This document shows, one piece after another, positions 21,338 to 29,657 of a stretch of 29,657 nt of DNA. The notes beneath the pieces are model-generated. The model made no database searches, was not told where the DNA came from, and worked only from the letters and a program-made list of their open reading frames with translations. The translations under genes were made by a program, and so were the position numbers. This DNA comes from Polysphondylium violaceum. Its lineage: Eukaryota > Evosea > Eumycetozoa > Dictyosteliales > Dictyosteliaceae. The stretch lies in NCBI GenBank assembly GCA_000277445.1, contig AJWJ01000283.1, forward strand, positions 1 to 29,657, in the 5' to 3' direction. Every line of letters starts with the position of its first letter. Position 1 is the first letter of the stretch.

Positions 21338-22930
21338 TTAACCTTTAATAACAGCAATGGGTCTTAATTTTACAGTTTTTTGAGAAATTCCAGCTTTGTG
21401 GCAGGTTTCAATGACCTGGACCACATCTTTGTAGGACTCGGGTGCCTCTTCCATAATTAGTTTGGGTGAGGCAATACGGATACTGATGCCTTTGGATTGG
21501 AGTGAGTCGAGCACACCTTCGTAGGAGAGATTGTTTCTCGATTTATTACGAGATATTGAACGACCGGCACCATGACATGTGGAGCCAAAGGTTTCTTTCA
21601 TGCCCAATTCTGTGCCTGTCAATACGTAGGAACAGGTGCCCATAGTGCCACCAATGAGCACTGGTTGGCCAGTGAATTGATAGTCGACGGGGATCAAGGG
21701 ATGGTGGGGTGGAAAGGCACGAGTGGCGCCCTTTCTGTGGACCAAGAGTTTCTTGGGTCTACCATCGACCATGTGTTCTTCAAATTTGGCGATATTGTGA
21801 GAGACGTCATAGATTACATGCATGTCCAAGTCATCGGGTGCCGAGTTGAATGCCTTGGCAAAGGCCTGTCTGGCCAAAAAGGTCATTGACTGTCTATTGA
21901 CCCAGGCAAAGTTGGCAGCGGCAGCCATACCTGAGAGATAGTCTTGGCCCTCTTGTGAATTGATTCTCGAGCATGCGAGTTGTTTGTCGTTCAAGTGAAT
22001 GTGGTCACGGGCCATAGCCTTTTCCATGAGTGTGAGTGAATCGGTGGCCACTTGATGGCCCATACCTCTACTGCCACTGTGAATCATTACACAGACTTGG
22101 CCCACTTGATCGATGCCCATCTTACTGGCTGCTGTTTTATTGAATATTTCGTCGACGACTTGCACCTCAAGGTAGTGATTTCCTGCGCCCAATGTGCCGA
22201 GCTGAGGAAGACCTCTCTTTTTGGCTCTATCTGACACCTTTGTGGGATCTGCATTCAACATTCTACCATACTCTTCACAGTGCTCTTTATCCTCGACCCA
22301 TGCATAGCCTTCCCCCAACGACCAATCGATACCCAACTCTAATGCGGCATCCAAAGATTTAGCATTCATTGGAATGACACCCTTACTACCTACACCCACA
22401 GGAATATGGTCAAATAGTGATTGACAGAGTTGTTCCTTGATTGGATTGATATCCTTTTCAGTCAAATTTGTTCTAAGTAATCTAACACCACAATTTATAT
22501 CAAAACCTACGCCTCCGGGTGACACAACACTCATTGGATCCTCTGTATCAAATGCAGCTACATTTCCAATGGAAAACCCATATCCACTGTGAATATCTGG
22601 CATACCCAAAGAGTGTCCTACAATACCTGGTAAACTTGCAACATTTGCAATTTGTTTAACTGCTGGTAAAAAACCACCTGCTGATCCACGTGTTGAATAT
22701 TGTTCCAATTCCTCAAATACTAAATCTTTAATTGAATCATTTACATATATTAATCCATCGACCTAATATTGTTTTTTGTATTTAGATATTATTAATAAAT
22801 ATAGATAGAAATCTGTAAAATGTGATTCAATTCTTACATTCATATTTGGGACAAACCCCTTTTTAATTTTATATCTAACACTATCAATCTTTTCAATAAA
22901 TCCTATTTCTTCATTATATGATCTTGACAT
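21338..22930 (-). CDS. rtcB: tRNA-splicing ligase RtcB (HSPC117 family)
   Basis: Two exons, 22930-22838 and 22762-21338, separated by a 75-base phase-0 intron, give 505 residues, the same length as human RTCB. Exon 1 encodes 31 residues (MSRSYNEE...KKGFVPNMN), closely matching the family N-terminus, which confirms the join. RtcB is the catalytic subunit of the eukaryotic tRNA ligase complex. It joins 2',3'-cyclic phosphate and 5'-OH ends of spliced tRNA exons, and in animals also XBP1 mRNA, using Mn2+ and a GMP-histidine intermediate. Visible key residues are [13 protein letters not shown] (Cys122, metal), [30 protein letters not shown], and [10 protein letters not shown] (His428, guanylylated). 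The C-terminus RPIAVIKG is typical. Everything essential is present, so it should be active. It is divergently placed from the histidine kinase gene, with a 3.25-kb gap. Confidence 0.97.
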
Positions 22931-23371
22931 GTTTATATATATATATATATCTATCTATTTTATAGTATGTGGTTTATTTGATCTGTTTGTTTATTTAAAG
23001 TTTTTGTATGTATGTATACAACAATAACAATGACGAAACTTAAGCAATCAAATAAACATTTATGAAATTCTAAATTTTTTTCATTTTTTCATTTTTCAAA
23101 AAAAAATCAAGATTTGAGAAAAAACATGAAACAACTCAAGATATACAATTTTTCTCACAAATAAATGTGCTTTATTAATTTTGTTTGTCATATGTTTTTA
23201 TTTTAAAATATACATTTTGATCTATTGCGGATAAAAATTTTCTTTTCTCTCTTTTTCTCTCGACTAAATTGAAAAAAAAACCATTTAACGTCGCTACGAC
23301 TATTAATTCCTCTATTTTATACTTATTTTGATTTTAATTAAAATATTTATTACCATATTTATAAAACAATA

Positions 23372-23383
23372 TGTGTGGGTGTG
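23372..23383 (+). promoter_or_regulatory. G-box-like element
   Basis: TGTGTGGGTGTG fits the G/T-rich G-box pattern bound by GBF in D. discoideum. It lies about 440 bases upstream of the rtcB start. Assignment is by similarity only. Confidence 0.35.
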
Positions 23384-23478
23384 CGATAATATGTATTTGA
23401 TATTGATCTACATACGATATCCTTTCCCTCCTCACTTGCACTCCTTAAGGGTTGATGATGGATAGATCTAACTATTGG

Positions 23479-23531
23479 TATATAAAACCATATAGGGGTG
23501 GTTTTTTTTTATATTTCACTATATAAAACCA
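23479..23531 (+). repeat. Direct repeat of TATATAAAACCA with hairpin
   Basis: TATATAAAACCA occurs at 23479-23490 and again at 23520-23531, 41 bases apart. The first copy's AAAACCA (23484-23490) can also pair with TGGTTTT (23499-23505) across the loop TATAGGGG. Both copies contain a TATAAAA box, so they may mark promoters. Confidence 0.55.
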
Positions 23532-23554
23532 AAAGGATACTTTACTTCCTATTT

Positions 23555-23566
23555 CCCCCACCCACA
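23555..23566 (-). promoter_or_regulatory. G-box-like element (reverse strand)
   Basis: CCCCCACCCACA on the plus strand reads TGTGGGTGGGGG on the minus strand, a G-box-like motif. CA-rich sequence continues downstream to about 23600. Confidence 0.35.
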
Positions 23567-24597
23567 TATTTTCACACTCACTCACTCCCACACAACACAA
23601 ACATTTTTTGACAAAATAGTGATTATCATTGTTGTTATTATTATCATCACACACCCTATTGTACTATCCTCTAGTAGGATCTATAATTAAATCTAGTGGT
23701 TACATACTTTTTTGTCTGGAAAATAGATCCTTTTTATTTGTGAACAATCAACACTCACACTCAATCAACACAAATCACCCAACATATGATATTTTTTTTT
23801 TTATTATTTAATTTTGTTTATAATTTCATATTTACTTGCAAAAGGTTTTTGACTACTATATGAGTACTCTCCCGAAGAAAAAACACACAACACCCCTTAA
23901 TAAACACACACGGGGAATAAAGTAGTAATAGTAAGTGTATTACCTATTTTAAACTATTATTATTAATATTTTTATTATTATTATATTATTTCCATATTGA
24001 ATTGAAATATATATGTACTTTTATATATATACTTCAGATTAGGAATATTAAAAAAAAAAAACAACAATAACAACAATATCCAAACAACCATTTTAGTTGT
24101 TATCTCTAAAAGTCACTCATCTATTCTTTTTTTTTTTTTTTTTTCAATTTTAATTTTAAACCTGTATTTATTTTCATCAGCAACAATTATTGCTAAAAAT
24201 AAATATTATTTATTTATAACACTGCTTTTATGCGTTTGATCGAATCTTTTCAGCACTATTATTATATTTATTATATTTATATTGTAAGTATTGTTGAATA
24301 AAACAAATCGTCAAATCAAATCAAATCATTTAATTATCTTTTTTTGTCAATTTGTTGTTTTAGTATTATTTTAATTAATTTTTTTAGAAAAAATCTTTAC
24401 TTGTTTGCCCCTTTTTTGGTCGCGATATGATCAACAAAAAAGAAAAAAAAAAAAAAANAAAAAAAAANTTAATGGGGAGAACTAACCAACCAAAATATTT
24501 ATCTCTGTGTGTGGAGGCTTTTGTTGCCAATGAATTTCATACTCCTCAAAGAGAGTAGAGGGCATTTTGCTGATCAACAGTCACACAATTCATTTAG

Positions 24598-24702
24598 GGA
24601 TCAAAGCAGAGATCCACTACTAGATTGATACTTCAAATTTAGATGCACACCCCCTCATTCCACACATGTTGATCAATTGTCAAATCTCTGCTCCAGAGAT
24701 CT
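24598..24702. repeat. Cluster of related inverted repeats (CAGAGATC family)
   Basis: ATCTCTG (24684-24690) pairs with CAGAGAT (24694-24700) around CTC, a perfect 7-bp stem. ATCTCTGCT (24684-24692) is also the exact reverse complement of AGCAGAGAT (24605-24613). GGATC (24598-24602) pairs with GATCC (24611-24615). CAGAGATC occurs directly at 24608-24615 and 24694-24701. All lie in an island that is less AT-rich than its surroundings. Confidence 0.55.
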
Positions 24703-24787
24703 TTTAGGAAATCATGCACACTAAAGTCTGCCAAGATTTTAAAGTAAAAAGTATGGGCTATTGGGTGCACTTTAATATTTTATGGTA

Positions 24788-24811
24788 TGTGTGTATGTGT
24801 GTGTGTGTGTA
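24788..24811 (+). repeat. TG microsatellite
   Basis: A run of TG dinucleotides interrupted once by TA. It may act as part of the G/T-rich upstream elements or be a plain microsatellite. Confidence 0.6.
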
Positions 24812-24864
24812 TTGGTTGTTATTTGAGAATCTGACAAGAAAAAAACATTGATGTTGTGGTAAAA

Positions 24865-24877
24865 GGGGTGGGTGTAG
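24865..24877 (+). promoter_or_regulatory. G-box-like element
   Basis: GGGGTGGGTGTAG resembles a G-box in the long upstream region of the histidine kinase gene. Another GT-rich block lies about 75 bases downstream (24949-24974). Confidence 0.35.
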
Positions 24878-26185
24878 ATGAAAGGAATGCCCCAAAAACA
24901 TAAAAATGGAAGAAATCTATAGCAAATAATGAATTTGGCTATTATGTGAGGTGTGTGTTGTGTGTTGTGTGTTTGAGAGTTGTTGTGCGACTATTTTGGT
25001 GTTTTATTTTATAGGTTTTTTTTAATTTATATTAATAGTCTATCATATTATTAATCATCATATGTGTAGTTGTGAAAGTGTTTTTGGTTTTTTTTTTTTC
25101 TTATTGTTTTTCACAAGTACAGTCAGTCAGTACAGTTCACTTTTAGATTTAATTTATTTCGTTAGCTTTGTGTTTGTTTATCTTGTGTGTGTTTTTGTTA
25201 AAAACTTTTTTTAAATTTCTGTAAAAAATTTTTAATTGGCCAAAAAAGTTTTTTTTTAGACACAATTTGCACCTCTCCCCAATCTTTGCTCAGTTAATAA
25301 TAATTTATTTTTGTAATGTGTTGGTGATACCTACTTTTTGTTTTTTTTTTTTTTTGTTTTATTGTTGTCCCCAATATTATTATATTATCGAAGCGAACAA
25401 GTGTGATTTATTATCATTTTTCAATTCATATTTTTTGATATTTGGATAACACCAACAAAGATTGTTTTACTTTTTTTTTTATTTTTCAAAATCTTGTTTT
25501 CAAAAGATTTACACAAAACATCATCAGTAATCATCATCAGTAACAATCATTGTACATTATTATCATCCACCAGTGCTATATACACACAAACCTGTATCTA
25601 CACTCTGTATTACTGTAATAGTACTATCATTCGATCTGTTACCTCTAAACACTGTTGACAGATTCATAAATTCATAAATCTATTTTACATACATGTTCGT
25701 AGTGTGTAACAACACAACAACAAGTCTGTCGTCGTAGTCGTGGTAATAAAAAGAATAGTCTAATTATCTCATGGTTAATTATCGATACGAAGAAATACAG
25801 CGAATAAGAATTTAAATCTAGTTAGATTAAAAAAAGAAAAAAACTGTCCAAAAAAGATTTTTTTTTTTTCTCTCCACGTTCATGTTGTTGTTGCAGCATA
25901 TTACATTTTCAGTATTCATTTGAAATAGTAGCACTTACCAAACAGTATTAGTAGTAGTAATAATAACAACACAGCTGTACAAAAACACTTTTTAATACTT
26001 TTTTTTTTTTTCTCTCCAATTTTTAAATTTCCCCACTTTTGGTGTTGTGTGTTAATATCTTTTTTTTCATTTTTTTATTTTTTTTTTTAAACAATTTGAT
26101 AAACCACATCATCGAGTGTTGTGTGTTTGACATTAAGGAATTAAATTAAACAACATAAACAACAAAAACAACAACAACAACAGTC

Positions 26186-29100
26186 ATGTTAACTCATACA
26201 TATCATAGAAAAGATAATTTTAGCTATCATCAACAGGAGGAATTAATTGGCCTAAGATCCTGCGGGATAAATCAGAAACCTATATTACATCGTCATCAAT
26301 TCCAACACCAGCAACAACCACAACCTCAACCATCATCATTCTCTACGACGGGATATGCGAGTAAAATGATCACTTTAGACAATACAAGGAGTGGAGTAAA
26401 TTTAAGTTTGCAATCAATGTTACCAACTAAACCAAATCAAATCCTCTCACTATATAATTCAAAAGAACCATTTGATTTTCATTATAAAAAAATTCCTTCA
26501 TCTATAGATCAATTCCAATATCAACAACAACAAACACAACAACAACAGATTCAATTTGATCAAAACCAAAATCAAAAACAAATTGAAGAGAAAAGGCAGT
26601 TTGAAATTGAAAAGCAAATTTCTCAACCAAGCTCGCCTTTATTATTACCAAATATAATTAATAATAATAGTAACGATAATAGTAATTATAGTAATAGCAA
26701 TAATAGTCGGAGTGTAGATCAAGAAATAAATAATATTCAACAACAACAACAACAATCATTTCAACAAGACAACTACAATAATAATAGTAATCGATATTTT
26801 AGATTTATTAAAAAATTTGAAAAAGTGAATATAATTAGAAAGTTTAAAACAAACTCAAGGATGTTATTTTCAGATATAATGGAGTATTGGTATCCTCAAA
26901 AAGATGAAATTCTCTTTGAAACGGATCAAAATTATTTATTCAATGACATACAGTCAACAGACAGTAGCGAGTTTTATGATGATACTGATTTTGAAAGTGA
27001 TATAGATGAAGCAAATTTTAATAAGCCAACTATAAGTATTTCTTCTCCAAGAAAACCATCACCATCATCATCGTCGACCACTACTACACTATTATCAAAA
27101 ACAACCACCACCACCACCACCACCACTACAAACACAACCTCAACTTTAATAGACAATACACCAATTACAAATAAAAAACATATCGATGAAAAAGTATTTA
27201 TTAATGAACAACCAACACAACCACAACCACAACCACAACAACAAAACATACAATATCTTCAACCACAGCCACAACCACAACCACAATCACTACCAAAACA
27301 TCCAGAAAAAACAAATTTTAAAAAGAGATCTGCTCAAACTCCATCGCCGTGTTTTAAAAGTGATACATTATCCACCACTTCTCCGACAACAACAGCATTT
27401 GCCAAAGTATCAACATCAATTGATCAAAACAATAATAATAATAATAATAATAGTCATAGTAATTTAGGAGTAGAAGAAGATGATAAATTATCAACATATT
27501 CAAATAATACAATCAATAATTTAACCAATGCTAGTAGTAATATAAATAATCATAAAAATGTAATTTACAAATTAGTAGCCATATTCAATATGATTTGTGG
27601 TATAGTTTTAAAAGATTTTAATTTTAAATCACAAGAGAAATATAAAGCAAAACTAGTAATTGGATTTTGTTTTACAATTATAAGTTTTATTCCATCTTGG
27701 ATTATTTTTTTTTGGTTATCAGGTAATTATTATTATCATTATTTATATCTTTTAAAAATAATCAAGAGATTGATATTAATTATATTTAAAATATTCAAGA
27801 TATAAATAAACCAGCAATAATGGCAATTGTAGCATTACCAATGGCAATATCGTCATTGTTTATGTTGAAAAAGACTAGATCAATTTATTATCCATGTCAT
27901 ATTTTATGTTTTACACTTTGTTTTGCATTGACAGTGAATTCCTATTATACGGGTGGGCATCAATCAACCATTAGACTTTTAATGACAGAGATACCAATTA
28001 TTGCTGCATTAATTTTGGGTAGAAAAGCGTCACTACAATGGTCTGGTATAGTGTTGAGTATTTATTTAATTTTCTTTGCTGCCAATTTAAAGGGATTCGA
28101 ATACATTGATGGTATACCAAATATTACCATTCGTAGTCATATGAATTTTATCATTGATGTAACTATTGTACTCATTACATTGGCATTCACACTTTGTTAT
28201 CAATACTTTATCGATGAAGCACACAGGGAAACAAAGCTAAAGAATGCTCAACTCACCATTGCCAAAGATGCCGCCATTGAGGCCTATCAAGCAAGACAAG
28301 AATTTCTTGCCACCATGAGTCATGAAATCAGAACACCATTAAATGGTTTAATTGGTATGGCTACACTCCTCCGTGATTCAAACAATTTACCACCCGAAGA
28401 AAAACAAATGGCCAAGTCTGTGAAATCATGTGGTGACATTTTGTTGAGATTGGTCAATGATATTTTGGATCTCTCCAAATTGGAAGCAAACCAAATGGGT
28501 TTGGAAATAATTCCATTCAAAATCCGTGATCTAGCTCAACAAATTTGTCAAGTACTTTCTGGTCAGGCCAACGAAAGAAATATTTATCTTAACTTTGATA
28601 TCTCTGAAAAGGTACCTTTGGTCCTCACTGGCGATACTGGTAGAATATTACAAATCCTCATGAATCTCACAGGCAATGCACTCAAATTCACCCAAAGTGG
28701 CTCAGTAACCATTATTATTGATTTGATAGAGGACGACAATGAAAAGGTATCGTTTCAAGAGGGCGTCTATAATATTTGCTTTCGTGTCAAAGACACTGGC
28801 ATCGGTGTTCCTGTCGAAGCCCAACAAAAAATTTTTGAAGCCTTTGTTCAAGCTGACCCTTCCGATAGTAGAAAGTATGGTGGCAGTGGCTTGGGTCTTT
28901 ATTTGTGTGCAAAATTGGTAAAACTGATGAAGGGTGAGATTGGCGTCTACAATAATCCCGAGTGCATTGGCTCAACTTTTTGGTTTATCGTTCCCCTTGG
29001 TCATGGTAGCGAAAGTGCAATAGACTCTATTGCTCAGAGCGCAGATATCCCCTACTCGCCCAACGTAATCAAAGTACTCATTGCCGAAGATAATATAATC

Positions 29101-29478
29101 AATCAAAGGGTGGCCGTTAAATTTTTGGAAAAAGTGGGTATCAAAGCCGAAGTGGCAAGCAATGGAAATGAAGTGTTACAAATTCTTGAAAAAGATCATT
29201 TTGATTTGATTTTTATGGACTTTCAAATGCCAATTTTAGATGGCCTACGTTGTTCAAAAGCGATAAGAGAATTTGAAAGAAATGGTAAATGGAGTCAATA
29301 TAAATCTTCTATTTTTATCTGTGGCCTCACTGCAAATACAATGTCGACTGATAAAAAACGTTGTTTTGATCATGGTATGAATCATTTTATTTCAAAACCA
29401 TTCCAAATTCAACAATTACGAGGTGCTATTGATATGGCTATAAAGCATAAAGAAATGAGTAATATGCTTCATTTTTAA
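26186..29478 (+). CDS. Membrane-bound hybrid histidine kinase (kinase plus receiver)
   Basis: Two exons, 26186-27722 and 27800-29478, separated by a 77-base intron (GTAATT to TTCAAG) inside the membrane region, give 1071 residues. Residues 1 to about 480 are low-complexity (Gln, Asn, Pro, Ser, Thr) and presumably cytoplasmic. About six hydrophobic segments follow (about 485-650) with only short loops, then a linker helix and the HisKA domain with SHEIRTP (His687), the N-box MNLTGNALKF (Asn801, Asn805), DTGIG (844), an F-box-like FEAFVQAD and GGSGLGL. The receiver has Glu942/Asp943, phospho-acceptor Asp986, Thr1023 and Lys1045, so kinase and receiver both look active. Dictyostelid hybrid kinases (Dhk family, DokA) feed the phosphotransfer protein RdeA and the cAMP phosphodiesterase RegA, controlling development. 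Which Dhk this matches is not clear. A CAA-rich leader precedes the ATG; AATAAA lies about 60 bases after the stop. Confidence 0.93.
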
Positions 29479-29657
29479 ACTATCAATATTAATATAGAAA
29501 GCTTTTCCTCCTCCATATTTAAATGTAAATAGTATAGTAATAAAGTCTTATGTAAAAAAAAAAAAAAAAGTAGAAAGAAAAAGATCAAAAGTATAGATAT
29601 AATTGTGTTTATCTTTATTGATAAACAAATATTCTTTAAATTATTCTTTTTTTTTTT
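29479..29657 (+). other. 3' flank of the histidine kinase gene, with polyA signal and hairpin
   Basis: AATAAA at 29539-29544 followed by an A-run is the probable polyadenylation site. TGTTTATC (29606-29613) pairs with GATAAACA (29620-29627) around TTTATT, an 8-bp stem. That loop reads AATAAA on the minus strand, so a converging minus-strand gene may end just beyond the window. Confidence 0.55.
29539..29544 (+). terminator. Polyadenylation signal AATAAA
   Basis: Canonical AATAAA about 60 bases after the histidine kinase stop codon, followed by an A-rich stretch. Confidence 0.6.

Larger units (their letters stand above)
22931..26185. promoter_or_regulatory. Divergent intergenic region between rtcB and the histidine kinase gene
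   Basis: A 3255-base region without a credible gene, by far the largest gap here. It carries several GT/CA-rich motifs resembling dictyostelid G-boxes (bound by GBF in D. discoideum): 23372-23383, 23555-23566 (reverse), 24865-24877 and about 24949-24974. Also present are a TG microsatellite (about 24788-24811), two TATATAAAACCA repeats (23479-23531), a less AT-rich island with hairpins (about 24480-24790), and two undetermined bases at 24458 and 24468. The last 700 bases, with T-tracts and CAA-rich leader before 26186, probably contain the kinase promoter and 5' leader. Confidence 0.5.

Noticed and set aside
3369-22930. An operon-like functional cluster of six minus-strand genes
   Set aside because: The genes are separated by 290-675 bases; most of the gaps show a promoter-like stretch or a polyA signal, and the products have unrelated functions, so chance order is the simpler explanation.
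24530-24628. 32-codon frame starting MNFILLKES
   Set aside because: The composition looks more protein-like than its neighbours, but it is too short, lacks an A-rich start context and has no recognised homologue; mentioned only as part of the unusual island.
25267-25449. 60-codon frame in the divergent region
   Set aside because: Phe- and Tyr-rich translation of T-tracts in AT-rich DNA, with no motif and no splice partners.
26974-27249. Cys/Gly/Val-rich minus-strand frame
   Set aside because: Reverse of the CAACCA and ACC repeats encoding Gln, Pro and Thr in the histidine kinase.
1-29657. tRNA genes, transposons or CRISPR arrays
   Set aside because: No T-loop GTTCRANNC with a matching acceptor stem, no reverse transcriptase or transposase frames, no terminal repeats and no spaced direct repeats were seen.

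Overview
The window looks like a nuclear chromosome segment of a social amoeba (Dictyostelia). The signs are very AT-rich intergenic DNA full of A and T homopolymers, short introns (about 65-100 bases, two longer) with GTA(A/T)-type donors, A-rich sequence before most start codons, AATAAA signals close after several stops, CAA/AAT-type triplet runs coding for Gln, Asn and Ser tracts, and a typical gene set: a BEACH protein of LvsA type and a hybrid histidine kinase. Coding GC is higher than I would expect for D. discoideum, especially in the BEACH gene. Another dictyostelid (for example a Heterostelium or Cavenderia type) therefore fits better, but the sequence alone does not settle the species.

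Layout: (1) 187-2667, plus strand: an atypical CDK-type kinase in four exons with a Gln/Lys/Glu-rich tail. (2) 3369-4277, minus: a LigB/DODA-type extradiol dioxygenase with a hydrophobic N-terminus. (3) 4568-15083, minus: a giant BEACH protein (3459 residues, three exons), best called LvsA-like. (4) 15759-17791, minus: a multi-spanning RING-H2 E3 ligase of the yeast Tul1/plant FLY type, whose signal peptide lies on its own small exon. (5) 18209-19249, minus: a PP2C phosphatase in three exons. (6) 19650-20900, minus: a protein with five exact 28-residue RI-type leucine-rich repeats. (7) 21338-22930, minus: the tRNA ligase RtcB/HSPC117 in two exons. (8) 22931-26185: a 3.25-kb divergent intergenic region with G-box-like elements, TATA repeats and hairpins. 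(9) 26186-29478, plus: a membrane hybrid histidine kinase in two exons. Six consecutive genes (2-7) lie head-to-tail on the minus strand; eukaryotic genes like these are expected to be transcribed separately.

The genes do not form one pathway. Three are signalling proteins (CDK-like kinase, PP2C, histidine kinase), two concern endomembranes (LvsA-like, Tul1-like), one is RNA processing (RtcB), one is probably small-molecule metabolism (DODA-like), and the LRR protein has no assignable role. I found no tRNA, rRNA, transposon or CRISPR array, and no convincing new multi-gene system. The items most worth a second look are structured, unexplained elements in two intergenic regions (2668-3368 and 23470-24710), the unusual active-site features of the CDK-like kinase, and the membrane-embedded sensor of the histidine kinase. 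All exon joins were derived by reading splice sites and keeping frame and family motifs continuous; none has transcript support here.
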